Positions 6,818 through 16,187 of a DNA stretch of 64,000 nucleotides are shown here, piece by piece. The DNA lies in the NCBI GenBank assembly GCA_035551675.1, contig DASZMV010000005.1, forward strand, positions 1 through 64,000, read 5' to 3'. The stretch's first letter is position 1. Every line of letters begins with the position of its first letter. The position numbers and the translations under genes are program-made. The notes under the pieces were generated by a model, which saw only the letters and a program-made list of their open reading frames with translations, searched no databases and had not been told where the DNA came from. Source of the stretch: JAFECT01 sp035551675. Lineage in GTDB: Bacteria > Pseudomonadota > Alphaproteobacteria > Caulobacterales > Caulobacteraceae.

Positions 6818-9199
6818 TCAATATTTCACTGACAGTTCGGCGCCGAACGTCCTGGGCTGGATGATGCTGATCGTCCCGCCCGGCTCGAGGCCGCCGCTCG
6901 TCATATAGGTGGCGCCCGAGCTCGAATAGCTCGTGATCCCGCGCGCGTCGCCGAGGTTCTTGCCGTAGATCTCAAACCGCCAGCGGTCGTTCTCCACGCC
7001 GGCCCGGATCGCGAAGGTGTCATAGGACGGCAGCTTCACATAACCGTCGCCCGGCGACAGGTCGCCATACGGAGGCAGCACCGAAGGAAGATACTGGTAG
7101 GTGTTGTAGTCGGAATGGCGTGATCCGATGTAGCTCCAGGTCGCGCCGACGAAGCCGTCGTAGTTCGCCGTGAGCGCCCACTTGTATTCGCCATCCAGCG
7201 ACGTCTGCCACGTCGGGACGTAAGGAAGCCGGTCGCCCGATTGCGCCAGAATCGTCGCTTGGGGACTGAGGGAGGTCAGCTTCGCGTCCGTATAGGAACC
7301 GGTCCAGCTCAGGGTGAATCCCTGGACCGGGAACAGGCCGATTGTCCACTCGACGCCCTGGCTCTTGGCGTTACCCGCGTTGTTGTTCACCCCGGTCGGA
7401 GTGCCGTTGACGACCAGCTCCTCGAAGATCTGCATGTTGGTCCAGTCGACGTGGAACGCGGCCACGTCGATGGACAAGCGGTGATCAAACAGGCTGCTGC
7501 GCAGTCCGACTTCATAGTTGAGCGTGGCGTCCGAACTATAGGCGCGCGGCGCGCCCGTCGCGCCCGCGGGAAGGTCGTTGGGGCCGCCGGGGCGGTAGCC
7601 TGTCGCGACCCGCGCATAGACCAAGGTGTCCGGGGTTACGTGCCAGCGAGGTGCGATCGAATAGGTGAAGTCCGACCCGCTCGACGTGTATGGCGCGGGC
7701 ACAGTGGTCGGCCCGCCGCCCGTGGTCAGAAGACCGTAATAGTCGATAGTCTGCGCCGACTGCGAATTGGTCGACCAGCGAAGCCCCGCCTCGACGTCGA
7801 ACTGCGGTGTGAAGTGATAGGTGGCGTCGGCGAAGCCGGCCCATTCCTGATATTTCGCGGTGATCAGGTCGCCGCCCGGTGGCGGAAGGCCGTTCGTCGA
7901 CGTGGTGTTGATCGTCTGCTGGATCACCGTGTTTTCGCGCGTGAAGAAGCCGCCGACTTGCCACTCGAATTGCCCGCCGGACCTGGACGCGATGCGCAGT
8001 TCCTCGGTGTATTTGTGCAGGCCGGTCAGTTGAGCGATGTCGGGAGTCTGGACGCCGCCGTAGATCAAATTCGAGAAATAGGAGCCGTAGCTCAGTCCCG
8101 GCGCCGCCTCCAGCGCCGTTGCGTCCTCGTCGAAGCTCAGATTGAGGATTCCGTAGCTGGTGATCGAGGTCACCGAGACGGGACCGGGGTTCCAGACGAG
8201 CTCACCGCTGAAGTTCTCGATGCGGTCCTCGAAGGATTCCGGGAAGAACGTATTCCGGGTGAGTCCATTGGTGATCGAGAGCTGGTTCGCGGGAGGGGCG
8301 AAGCAACCTGCGGGCATGGTTCCGGAGGGCGGACAGGCGCCGCCCGCCAGGGGCGCTCCCACGACGTCGACCGCATTGGGCCCGCCGGTCTTGGTCAGCT
8401 GGCTGACGGCCGTCAGCTTCACGGAAAACTGGTCGTTCGGCTGATAGAGGAAGCTGGCGCGCAGGCCGTACTTGCGTCCGGCGTTGACGTCGCGTCGACC
8501 GAGCAGCGGATCGTTGACGTAACCCGGCAAAGCCTCGTCGTAACCGCCGAGCCGCAAGGCGGCCTGACCGCCCAGCAGCGGCAGGTTCACCATCGCCTTG
8601 ACGTCGGCGGCGGTCTGACCGTGCTCGACGCTTTGCACGCCGGTTTCAGCGGCCACCGAGTAGCGGGTCGGATCGGGTGCGTTCAGCACGAACTTGATCA
8701 GGCCGCCTTCGGTGCTGGCGCCGTAGAGCGTGCCTTGTGGTCCGCGCAGCACTTCGACGCGCTGCAGATCGAACGTGTCGAAGTCGCCCGTGGTGATCGA
8801 TCCATTGGCGAGCGCGTTGCTCGAACCGAAGGGGGATTCGTCGATGTAGACCGCCGTCGTCGAACCGACGCCGCCGCTGTTCTCACCGCGTAGCGTGAGC
8901 CGGCTCTCGCCGGGCCCGATCGCCTGGAGGGCGAGGCTCGGCACTTGCGCCGCGTAGTCCACGAAGCTGACGGCTTGCTGGGTGTCGAGCTTGTCGCCGC
9001 CGAGCGCGGTTACGCCCATGGCCACGTCATGCAGCTTTTCGGCCCGCTTGTTGGCGGTGACCACCACCTCCTGAACCGTGGTCGGCGCGGCGTCCGCCGG
9101 GGCGGCGTCGGCGGCGAAGGCCTGGCCTGCGGTAACGATGGCGCAGGTCGCGACACTGCAGGCGAGCAGGCCGCGGCCGAGATTTTTGTGAGTATGCAT
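6818..9199 (-). CDS. TonB-dependent outer membrane receptor
   Basis: A 793-residue outer-membrane transporter. The signal peptide covers about residues 1-29 (cleavage near AFA-AD). The TonB-box-like TVQEVVVTA is followed by a plug domain (about 50-165) with LTLRGENSG and VEVLRGPQGTLYGAST. The rest is a 22-strand-type barrel ending in the aromatic FGAELSVKY. There is no N-terminal STN signalling domain, unlike the receptor at 30.9-34.3 kb. GGGAGGG precedes the ATG. It is 81 bases downstream of the esterase gene on the same strand. The substrate is unknown; the neighbouring hydrolases suggest an organic ester or amide rather than a siderophore. Confidence 0.9.
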   Translation of the reverse strand: MHTHKNLGRGLLACSVATCAIVTAGQAFAADAAPADAAPTTVQEVVVTANKRAEKLHDVAMGVTALGGDKLDTQQAVSFVDYAAQVPSLALQAIGPGESRLTLRGENSGGVGSTTAVYIDESPFGSSNALANGSITTGDFDTFDLQRVEVLRGPQGTLYGASTEGGLIKFVLNAPDPTRYSVAAETGVQSVEHGQTAADVKAMVNLPLLGGQAALRLGGYDEALPGYVNDPLLGRRDVNAGRKYGLRASFLYQPNDQFSVKLTAVSQLTKTGGPNAVDVVGAPLAGGACPPSGTMPAGCFAPPANQLSITNGLTRNTFFPESFEDRIENFSGELVWNPGPVSVTSITSYGILNLSFDEDATALEAAPGLSYGSYFSNLIYGGVQTPDIAQLTGLHKYTEELRIASRSGGQFEWQVGGFFTRENTVIQQTINTTSTNGLPPPGGDLITAKYQEWAGFADATYHFTPQFDVEAGLRWSTNSQSAQTIDYYGLLTTGGGPTTVPAPYTSSGSDFTYSIAPRWHVTPDTLVYARVATGYRPGGPNDLPAGATGAPRAYSSDATLNYEVGLRSSLFDHRLSIDVAAFHVDWTNMQIFEELVVNGTPTGVNNNAGNAKSQGVEWTIGLFPVQGFTLSWTGSYTDAKLTSLSPQATILAQSGDRLPYVPTWQTSLDGEYKWALTANYDGFVGATWSYIGSRHSDYNTYQYLPSVLPPYGDLSPGDGYVKLPSYDTFAIRAGVENDRWRFEIYGKNLGDARGITSYSSSGATYMTSGGLEPGGTISIIQPRTFGAELSVKY

Positions 9200-9280
9200 C
9201 TGGTCCCTCCCGTGCCCGGTCCCGCGTATGGGCGACGCCGGGTCTCTTTCAAAACAAGGCGATGTGGACGCCCGCGCCGG

Positions 9281-10153
9281 CTAGCGTTCGCGTCCGAGCG
9301 CAAAACGAAGACCGTGCAGGATCGCGCTCGGGGCGACCGAGGTGTGGTCCTCCTCCGTAAAAGCGACGTGGCGCAGTTTCAGGATTCCCGCGTCCCAGAG
9401 GGCGTCGGCGAAGTCCTTGGCGGCGTCCACCATCCGCGCGTTGCGGATTTGCACCTGCACCTCTTCGAGGGTCACCTCGAGGCCCGGTGGGACGCGTGTG
9501 GGCGGGTCCTGTTCCTTGGCGCCGACGTCGACGAACACGCTGGGCTGGCGCGGAAGCGCGTGAAGATGGTTCTTGAACGCCGGTAGCTTCTGAAGAATGG
9601 AAAAGTTGTCCCACCACAAGGACGGGCTGCTGACGAGGAAGCTCGTGAAAGCATCCGGCCGGCTCAGAATCGCGTGCGCGGTGAACAAACCGCCCAGCGA
9701 ATGGCCGAAGAGAATCTGCGGGCCGGATCGGGTCTGTGGGTACCTTGCCGCGATGTCCGGTCTCAACTGGTCGATCAGGAAAGCCAGAAAGCTGTCGGCG
9801 CCCCCGTTGCGCCCGCCGCCGATCATGTCGCCCAGACCTCCGAGACTCGCCAAAGCCTCGGCGCTGAGCGGCGGCGTAAGGTCCGCGGTGCGCAGCTTCA
9901 GAAAATCGGCGTAGGCTGCATCATACCCGACGCCGACCACATAGACGGCCGGAAAGCCCTCCACCGCCGACAGCACCCGTGCGATTTCCGCGGCCACGCC
10001 GAAAACGAAATCGCCGTCCACCACGTAGAGAACGGGCGTCTCCGCGTCGGGCGCCGATCCCGCGGGCGGCGCCACGCTGATCTTCAACTGACCTTCGCCG
10101 CCGGGATGGGGAACGGTGAACTGCTCAAGGGCGGCGCGAACGGAAAATTGCAT
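9281..10153 (-). CDS. Alpha/beta-hydrolase esterase (EstD/Fes-like)
   Basis: A 290-residue putative serine esterase. The nucleophile elbow is GHSLGG (Ser152) and a late EEDHTS near residue 272 may carry the catalytic His. YVVDGDFVFG near residue 44 and SSPSLWWDN are typical of the IroE/Fes-like putative esterase family. No clear signal peptide is seen, so it is probably cytoplasmic. GGAGAGG precedes the ATG. It is the first gene of the minus-strand unit with the TonB receptor, divergent from the MFS operon. It may hydrolyse the imported compound. Confidence 0.8.
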   Translation of the reverse strand: MQFSVRAALEQFTVPHPGGEGQLKISVAPPAGSAPDAETPVLYVVDGDFVFGVAAEIARVLSAVEGFPAVYVVGVGYDAAYADFLKLRTADLTPPLSAEALASLGGLGDMIGGGRNGGADSFLAFLIDQLRPDIAARYPQTRSGPQILFGHSLGGLFTAHAILSRPDAFTSFLVSSPSLWWDNFSILQKLPAFKNHLHALPRQPSVFVDVGAKEQDPPTRVPPGLEVTLEEVQVQIRNARMVDAAKDFADALWDAGILKLRHVAFTEEDHTSVAPSAILHGLRFALGRER

Positions 10154-10266
10154 CGAACCTCTCCAACGACTCCCGACCCAGGCTCGGCGCCTCCGCTCGG
10201 ACGGGAAACGGCGATCGGTTTTGGGCGGCTCCTGATCGCGTCAGCCCCTATATTGCGTCCCGCACA

Positions 10267-10282
10267 TTGACAATAAAGTCAA
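10267..10282. promoter_or_regulatory. Inverted repeat TTGAC-N6-GTCAA, candidate TetR operator
   Basis: A perfect 5-6-5 palindrome in the 183-base divergent promoter between the esterase/receptor unit and the MFS/amidase/ligase operon. The left half also reads TTGACA, a possible -35 element on the plus strand. TetR-type regulators bind this kind of symmetric site between divergent genes. The link to the TetR gene at 6.1-6.7 kb is inferred. Confidence 0.4.
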
Positions 10283-10336
10283 CTTGTTTCTTTCTTGAGC
10301 GGAGAACACCGACGGGCGGTCGGCGGGAGGACGCTG

Positions 10337-11701
10337 ATGGCGATCGAGGTGCAGGCCGCACGGGTCGAAGAGTCGGACAATGCGGGACCCAAGGAGTCTG
10401 CTCTGGCTTGGTACGGGCTCATTGTCCTGCTGATGACGACCCTGTTCGCCTATGTCGTGCGACAGATGCTCAACCTGATCGGACCGTCGCTCCAGACAAC
10501 GCTGGGCTTCGACGATCTGAAGATCGGCCTGCTGCAGGGCCTGGGCATGGCGATTTTCGCGAGCATCGCCAGCTACCCCATGGGGTGGCTCGCCGACCGG
10601 TTCGGACGACGGCTGATCCTTGCGATCGGCGTTGCCGTCTGGTCGCTCGCGACGCTGAGCTGCGCTTTCCAGCAGAGTTTCAGCGGCCTGCTGGCCGCGA
10701 CGATCGGGATCTCCATCGGCGAGGCGGGCTTGGCGCCCATCATCTACGCGATGATCCCGGACCTGTTTCCCGAACGGCGGCGCAACGCCGCGAACTTCAT
10801 CTTCTACACCGGCTCCATGCTGGGCGCCGGCGCGGGAATGGCGCTCGGCGGGGCGCTGTTGCACGGGCTGGCCATATCGCACGGCGACCTGCCGGCGTGG
10901 CTCGCGGGCATCGACACCTGGCGCGTCGCCATGATGGCGGTGGCGCTGCCTGCGCCCCTGTTTTTCCTGCTGGTGCTGACCATGCCGCTCGGCCGGAAAT
11001 CGGCGCCGCCGCCCAAAGCCGCCGACGGCGAACAGCCGACCGGCCGCTTCCTGCCCTACGTCAAGGCGCACTGGCGCGCACTGGTCTGCGTCTATGGCTC
11101 CATCTTCGCCATGGCGGTCTGCATGACCTCGGCCCTCATCTGGTTTCCGCTGGCCCTGCCGCGGATTTTCCACATCGATCCGACCACGGTCGGCGGCCGG
11201 CTCGGCACAGTGATCGCCATCGCAACCTTGGTCGGCGTCCTGCTGCCGGTCATCGTTCTCACCGTGCGCAGGCGCGCGGTGGAGCGGCATTCCCTGGCGC
11301 TCGCCAGTGCGTTTATCTGGCTGACGCCGCTGCCGATGGCCGCCCTGCCCTTCGTCCGCACGCCCTTCGAGGCCTACGTCATCGCGGCGATCGTGGGCGC
11401 AATGGGCGTCGCCGCCTCTTCGCTGATGCCGGGCGTGCTGCAGAACCTGGCGCCGCTGCAGCTCCGCTCGCGGGTGCTCGCCATCCTCGGCATCGCAAAC
11501 GCACTGGCGCTCGCGATTTCGCCAATGGCCATCGGAGCGCTGTCGGGCTTGTTCGCGGGTCCGCGCGGCATCCTGCAGGCCATCGCGGTGGTCAGCGTGC
11601 CTGCGCTCGCAGCCTCCGCGTTGCTTGCGGCGCTCGCCGTACGGCCGTACGCAAAGACCGTTGAAGCGCTTCAGGACCGGTCGGTGGAGACGCGAGCATG
11701 A
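10337..11701 (+). CDS. MFS transporter
   Basis: A 454-residue inner-membrane transporter with about 12 hydrophobic helices. The cytoplasmic loop after helix 2 has the MFS signature GWLADRFGRRLIL, and a long loop near the middle (RKSAPPPKAADGEQP) separates the two halves. The ATG at 10337 follows GGGAGG; an upstream in-frame TTG has no support. It overlaps the amidase by ATGA. It probably carries the substrate, or a product, of the amidase and ligase encoded after it. The spinster/sugar-phosphate-like arrangement fits organic anions. Confidence 0.85.
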   Translation: MAIEVQAARVEESDNAGPKESALAWYGLIVLLMTTLFAYVVRQMLNLIGPSLQTTLGFDDLKIGLLQGLGMAIFASIASYPMGWLADRFGRRLILAIGVAVWSLATLSCAFQQSFSGLLAATIGISIGEAGLAPIIYAMIPDLFPERRRNAANFIFYTGSMLGAGAGMALGGALLHGLAISHGDLPAWLAGIDTWRVAMMAVALPAPLFFLLVLTMPLGRKSAPPPKAADGEQPTGRFLPYVKAHWRALVCVYGSIFAMAVCMTSALIWFPLALPRIFHIDPTTVGGRLGTVIAIATLVGVLLPVIVLTVRRRAVERHSLALASAFIWLTPLPMAALPFVRTPFEAYVIAAIVGAMGVAASSLMPGVLQNLAPLQLRSRVLAILGIANALALAISPMAIGALSGLFAGPRGILQAIAVVSVPALAASALLAALAVRPYAKTVEALQDRSVETRA

Positions 11702-13122
11702 CCGCCATGCCGTCGCCCGACCGCGGGCCCGCCGACATGGTGAGCCTGCAACACGCCCTGGAGACGGGAGCGACGACGCCCGAGGCCCTGGTGGCGCGCG
11801 CCATCGGGCGCGCCGAAGCCGTCAATCCCCAGCTCAACTTCATCGCCTGGCCGACGTTCGAGCGTGCGCGGATCCAGGCAAGCGAGAAGCGGACGGGACG
11901 GCTGGCCGGCATACCGACCCTGATCAAGGACACCATTCCCGAAAAGGGCCTGCCCATCAGCTGGGGCGCCGCGGCGCTGCGCAACTACATCGCCACCGAG
12001 GACGCGCCCTACACGCGCGCGATCGCCGACGCGGGTCTCATCTCGATCGCGCGGTCGTCCATGCCGGAACTGGGCCTGAACGTCGTCACCGAATCGCCGC
12101 TGGTCGGCCCGACGCGCAACCCATGGAGCCTCGACCATACGCCGGGCGGCTCCTCCGGCGGCGGATCGGCGGCGGTGGCGGCTGGCGTGGTCCCGGTCGC
12201 CCACGCGAGCGACGGCCTGGGCTCTATCCGCCATGGCGCCGGACCTTGCGGCCTCGTCGGCCTCAAGCCGTCCCGCGGGCGCAACATCGGCGACGAAGCG
12301 ATGCGCGCCATAAGCGACCTCACCGTGAACGGCTGCGTCAGCCGCACGGTGCGCGACACCGCTGCGTGGTTGGATGCGACCCAGTCGCACGACCCCGGCG
12401 CCGCTTTCCCGCCCCTGGCGCCGGTCACCGCGCCCACGCGGCGTCGACTGCGGATCGACGCCTACAGCGCTGTCATGCGCACGAGCGGGTCGCCTGACCC
12501 TAGCGTGAACCGCGTGTTTGCGGACGCGATCGACCTTCTCGGGCGGCTGGGTCACAGCGTGGCGGACGCCAGTCTGCCGTTCGATGGCCCGGATGCGATC
12601 GTAACGGTCAAGGACATCACCGAAGGCATGTTCGCGCGCCGTCTAAGCGCGCTCTCGCAGGCCATCAACATCGATATCGCCCGCGAAGATCTGGAGTACC
12701 GCTCGGCGACGTTGCTGGCCGCCGGCGACGAGATCGACGACGTACGGTTCGGCGCGGCGTGGCGGACGATGGAGGACATCGTCGGGGCCTATCTCGGTCG
12801 GCTCGACGAGATCGACGTCTGGATGACGCCCACGCTCAGCACCGAGATCGTTCGCATCGGCGTCCTGGGTCCCGACGGGGCATGGCGCGACCAGAGAGAT
12901 CATCTTATCGACTATGCCGGCTACTGCTGGCTCGATAACTTCGCGGGCACGCCGGCGATAAGCCTTCCGCTGGGATTCAGCGACAACGGCCTTCCGGTCG
13001 GCGTCCAGTTCGCGACCAAGCCCGGCGGCGAAGCGCTTCTGATCGAACTCGCGTACCAGTTGGAGAGCGCGCTCGAATGGTGGCGTCAAACACCCCCGAT
13101 CTGGGTTGGAGACCTCGACTGA
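11698..13122 (+). CDS. Amidase signature family hydrolase
   Basis: A 474-residue amidohydrolase. The Ser-cisSer-Lys triad is visible: Lys77 in TLIKDT, a Ser in GGSSGGGSAAVAAG (152/153) and the nucleophile Ser176 in GSIRHG. Length and motif order fit the family (AtzF, GatA, aryl-acylamidases). It has no GatB/GatC neighbours, so it is not the tRNA amidotransferase. It is coupled to the MFS gene by ATGA and to the ligase by TGATG. A free carboxylic acid released here could be the ligase substrate. Confidence 0.9.
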   Translation: MTAMPSPDRGPADMVSLQHALETGATTPEALVARAIGRAEAVNPQLNFIAWPTFERARIQASEKRTGRLAGIPTLIKDTIPEKGLPISWGAAALRNYIATEDAPYTRAIADAGLISIARSSMPELGLNVVTESPLVGPTRNPWSLDHTPGGSSGGGSAAVAAGVVPVAHASDGLGSIRHGAGPCGLVGLKPSRGRNIGDEAMRAISDLTVNGCVSRTVRDTAAWLDATQSHDPGAAFPPLAPVTAPTRRRLRIDAYSAVMRTSGSPDPSVNRVFADAIDLLGRLGHSVADASLPFDGPDAIVTVKDITEGMFARRLSALSQAINIDIAREDLEYRSATLLAAGDEIDDVRFGAAWRTMEDIVGAYLGRLDEIDVWMTPTLSTEIVRIGVLGPDGAWRDQRDHLIDYAGYCWLDNFAGTPAISLPLGFSDNGLPVGVQFATKPGGEALLIELAYQLESALEWWRQTPPIWVGDLD

Positions 13123-14636
13123 TGGCGCTCAGTTTCGGCGCCGTTCTGCAATCTCACGCCGCCGGCGCGCGCGCTGGCGAGCCGGCGATCGCCTATCCGG
13201 GACAGAGCGTAAGCTGGACGGAGTTCGAGGCGCGGACGGCCTCGCTGGCCCGGCGGTTGATCCGGCTGGATGTGGCGCCCGACGACCTCGTCGGAGTCGC
13301 GCTTCCGAACGGCGTCGAACATCACCTGAGCAGCTTCGCGGCGTGGCGAGCCGGCGCGACTCCTTGCATCCTGCCGACCGGCCTGCCCGGACGCGAGCTG
13401 GCCCAGATCGTCCAACTGGCGTCGCCCCGCGTGCTCTTCCGTCATGACGGCGAGCCGATCGAAGGCGTGATCCAGATTACGGAAGACAGGGTCGACGTCC
13501 CCGGCTATTTGCCGCCCGACCTGGCCGCGGCGCATTGGAAAGCTGTCGCCAGCGGCGGCTCGACCGGCCGGCCCAAGCTCATCGTCGATCATGGCGAGGC
13601 GCGCTACGACGAGCGGCTCGCGGGGATGACGGCGCTGCTCGGGATGCCGAGCGGCGCCGTGATGCTCAATCCCGGCCCGCTCTATCACAACGGACCGTTC
13701 CTCCTCACGACCCTCGCCCTGCTCGCCGGCGCCCGCGTCGTCGGCATGAACCGGTTCGACCCCGAGGAAGCTCTTCGTCTGATCGAGCGTGAACGGGTCG
13801 AATGGGTGTGCCTGGTGCCGACGATGATGCATCGCATCTGGAACCTGCCATCGGAGGTGAAGGCGCGATACGACCTGTCTTGCCTGCGCCGGGTCGTCCA
13901 CCTGGCGGCGCCCTGTCCGGCCTGGCTGAAGCGCGCCTGGATCGATTGGCTGGGACCTGAGCGCATCTTCGAAATCTATGCGGGGACCGAAGGCGCGTCG
14001 GTCTTCATCACCGGCGAGGAGTGGCTGCGCAAGCCGGGGTCCGTGGGCAAGGCGCCCGCGGGCGCGTTGAGCGTTCGAGACGAGGCCGGCGAGATCTGTC
14101 CGCCGGGCGTGGTCGGCGAAATCTTCTTCGCCGCGGAAGCCGCGACACGCTTTCACTATATCGGCGCGGATCCTCGCCTGGACGCGGGCGGGCGGATGTC
14201 GCTGGGCGACCTCGGTTATCTCGATGAAGATGGCTATCTCTACCTTTCGGATCGCCGAACCGATCTGATCCTGCGCGGCGGCGCCAACATCTACCCGGCC
14301 GAAGTCGAGGCCGTGCTCAGCGAGCATCCCGCCGTAAGCGACGTGTTGGTGCTGGGCCTGCCGTGCGAAGACTACGGCGCGCGCGTCCACGCGATCGTTC
14401 AGTTGACGGGTCCATCGCCGGTGGAAGACATCGACGCCTTCGTCCGCGCCCGACTCGCCGGCTACAAATGTCCTGAAAGCTACGAAGTGGTCGACGCCGC
14501 GCTGCGCGACGAAGCAGGCAAGGTTCGTCGGACCGCATTGCGCGACGAGCGCTTGGCGTGGTTGGCCCGTGGAAACCCATTCCAGGTCAAACCGCTAAGA
14601 AGTGCGCTGGACGCAAGCGTCCTACCGTCGCGGTAG
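13122..14636 (+). CDS. AMP-dependent acyl/aryl-CoA ligase
   Basis: A 504-residue ANL-superfamily enzyme that activates a carboxylic acid to its CoA thioester. The phosphate-binding loop is ASGGSTGRPK, the aryl/acyl pocket region has YAGTEG, and the hinge is in DRRTDLILRGG. The C-terminal catalytic lysine is in AGKVRRTAL. The ATG at 13122 shares its A with the amidase stop (TGATG). A longer frame from 13077 would overlap the amidase more. It is the last gene of the MFS-amidase-ligase operon. The 3' end overlaps the convergent M28 peptidase gene by 15 bases. The substrate class cannot be read from sequence alone. Confidence 0.85.
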   Translation: MALSFGAVLQSHAAGARAGEPAIAYPGQSVSWTEFEARTASLARRLIRLDVAPDDLVGVALPNGVEHHLSSFAAWRAGATPCILPTGLPGRELAQIVQLASPRVLFRHDGEPIEGVIQITEDRVDVPGYLPPDLAAAHWKAVASGGSTGRPKLIVDHGEARYDERLAGMTALLGMPSGAVMLNPGPLYHNGPFLLTTLALLAGARVVGMNRFDPEEALRLIERERVEWVCLVPTMMHRIWNLPSEVKARYDLSCLRRVVHLAAPCPAWLKRAWIDWLGPERIFEIYAGTEGASVFITGEEWLRKPGSVGKAPAGALSVRDEAGEICPPGVVGEIFFAAEAATRFHYIGADPRLDAGGRMSLGDLGYLDEDGYLYLSDRRTDLILRGGANIYPAEVEAVLSEHPAVSDVLVLGLPCEDYGARVHAIVQLTGPSPVEDIDAFVRARLAGYKCPESYEVVDAALRDEAGKVRRTALRDERLAWLARGNPFQVKPLRSALDASVLPSR

Positions 14637-16139
14637 CAGGCTCGGCTTCGCCGGCGCGTCGGCGACAGTCTCGGTCAGGTCATAGAAGAACCGGTTGAAG
14701 TCGCGCGCGGCGATCGGATCGAACGGTGTCGCCAGGCTGTCCATCGGGTGGTGATAACGGTCCTTGTACCAAGCGCGATAGATGCGCTCGGATTTGGTTC
14801 CAGGGTCGTAGCCGAAGACGAAACCGACCGACGGAATGCCCGATTCCAGGAACGGCCAATTGTCGGCGCGGTGGAGCAGGTTGCGCTCTGGCTCCATGTC
14901 CTTGCGCGGTTCGACGCCGCGGCGGCGCGCGATCTCGGCGGCGGTACGGCCGAGGGTGGTTTCGTCGAGACCTTCGATGGTGAGGATCTTCAACGGAAAC
15001 AGCGGACGCAGTTGGTCGAGGTTGATGTCGGCGACGAGGTCTTCGCGCGGGACCGTCGGGTGACGCACGAACCAGGTCGAACCGAGCAGGCCCTTTTCCT
15101 CGCCGGTGAAGGCGGCGACCAGGACGCTTCGCTTCAGCCCCTTGCCGTGATGTTTGTCGGCGAAACGGACCAGGGTGGCGACATAGGCCGCGTCGTCAAA
15201 GGTCCCGTGGTAAATGCGGTCGCCGTTGATCGGTTCGCCGTAGCCGTAACCGTCGAGGTGGGCGGAGATTACCACCACCTGCGGCTTCAGACTCGGATCG
15301 GCGCCGGGCAGGAGACCGAGTACATTGTCCGATGTGTAGTCGCGCTTGCTGATCGCGAAACGGGCCGTGATACGTTTGGAGAAGTCGAACGACGGCAACG
15401 ACCGCTTCGCCGCACCATCGGCGAGAATGCGCGCCGGATCGCGATCTGGACCCGCAGCGGCGATGAAGGCAGGCGCACTCAGGCTTATCACCGGCATCGA
15501 CGACGCGGGCGGCGCGGACGTACCCTTGATCGTCACCGAGCGGGCGTAGGCGCTCGGCCAGCGCGCGGGTTCGAGCGTAAAGCCCGTGTCGTCGATGTTG
15601 ATCAGGGCCGCGGCCCCACCGTCGACCGCGGCCTTGAAACGCTCGCCGCCGGACGGAAGACCCTGACGCCGCGCACCGAAGCAGACCACCGCCTTGCCGC
15701 GGATGTCGTCCATCTCCTTTGCCGAACAGTAACCACGGAACACCAGCGGCGCGTCGAGCGCGGGCGCCAGATCGTCGGTCGGCCGCACGGTGAAGGCGTG
15801 GAGGAATGTCAACCGCGTGCGCGTTCCGTCGCCGCCCGCGATGGTCAGGTCGGCGCTGTCGACGCGCACTTCATGCAGGGGCACGCTCTGGAACCAGCCG
15901 CCACGGTCGCCGGCAGGCTGCAGTCCGGCCGCCTTGAAGCGGTCCGCTACGATGCGCGCCGCGCGTGCGTAGGCGGGTGAGCCGGTGTCGCGTCCCTCCA
16001 TCGAGTCGTTCGAGAGCTGGGTGGTGAGCGCCCACCAGGCGCGGGTGTCGGCGTCGCGGAAGGTAGGGGCGGCGATGGCGGCCGCGCCGGTGGCCGCGAG
16101 GGTGGCGGCGAGCGCCAGGCAAGGCGAAAGACGGGTCAT
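14622..16139 (-). CDS. Secreted M28-family metallopeptidase
   Basis: A 505-residue exported aminopeptidase-like protein. The signal peptide is about residues 1-24. A PA-like insert precedes the catalytic domain. Zinc-site candidates in order are ISAHLDGYGYG (His, Asp), FDDAAYV (bridging Asp), FTGEEKGLLGS (catalytic Glu pair), VADINLDQL (Asp) and LLHRADNWPFLE (His). All ligands of an M28 di-zinc site appear to be present. It probably trims peptides in the periplasm or outside the cell. It is a single gene, separated by 48 bases from the end of the ABC operon. Confidence 0.88.
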   Translation of the reverse strand: MTRLSPCLALAATLAATGAAAIAAPTFRDADTRAWWALTTQLSNDSMEGRDTGSPAYARAARIVADRFKAAGLQPAGDRGGWFQSVPLHEVRVDSADLTIAGGDGTRTRLTFLHAFTVRPTDDLAPALDAPLVFRGYCSAKEMDDIRGKAVVCFGARRQGLPSGGERFKAAVDGGAAALINIDDTGFTLEPARWPSAYARSVTIKGTSAPPASSMPVISLSAPAFIAAAGPDRDPARILADGAAKRSLPSFDFSKRITARFAISKRDYTSDNVLGLLPGADPSLKPQVVVISAHLDGYGYGEPINGDRIYHGTFDDAAYVATLVRFADKHHGKGLKRSVLVAAFTGEEKGLLGSTWFVRHPTVPREDLVADINLDQLRPLFPLKILTIEGLDETTLGRTAAEIARRRGVEPRKDMEPERNLLHRADNWPFLESGIPSVGFVFGYDPGTKSERIYRAWYKDRYHHPMDSLATPFDPIAARDFNRFFYDLTETVADAPAKPSLLPRR

Positions 16140-16158
16140 AGGCTCGAGCTTGCGTCAT

Positions 16159-16176
16159 TTGCGCGCCGCCGCGCAA
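16159..16176. other. Hairpin downstream of the ABC/aminotransferase operon
   Basis: TTGCGCG-CCGC-CGCGCAA forms a perfect 7-bp stem with a 4-base loop between the end of the PatB-like gene and the start of the M28 gene, both on the minus strand. No T-run follows, so Rho-independent termination is uncertain. Confidence 0.35.
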
Positions 16177-16187
16177 GGCCGGTGAGG

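Noticed and set aside
7241..8893. Open frame of 550 codons on the plus strand opposite the TonB receptor
   Set aside because: Antisense shadow; the minus-strand receptor has all expected motifs.
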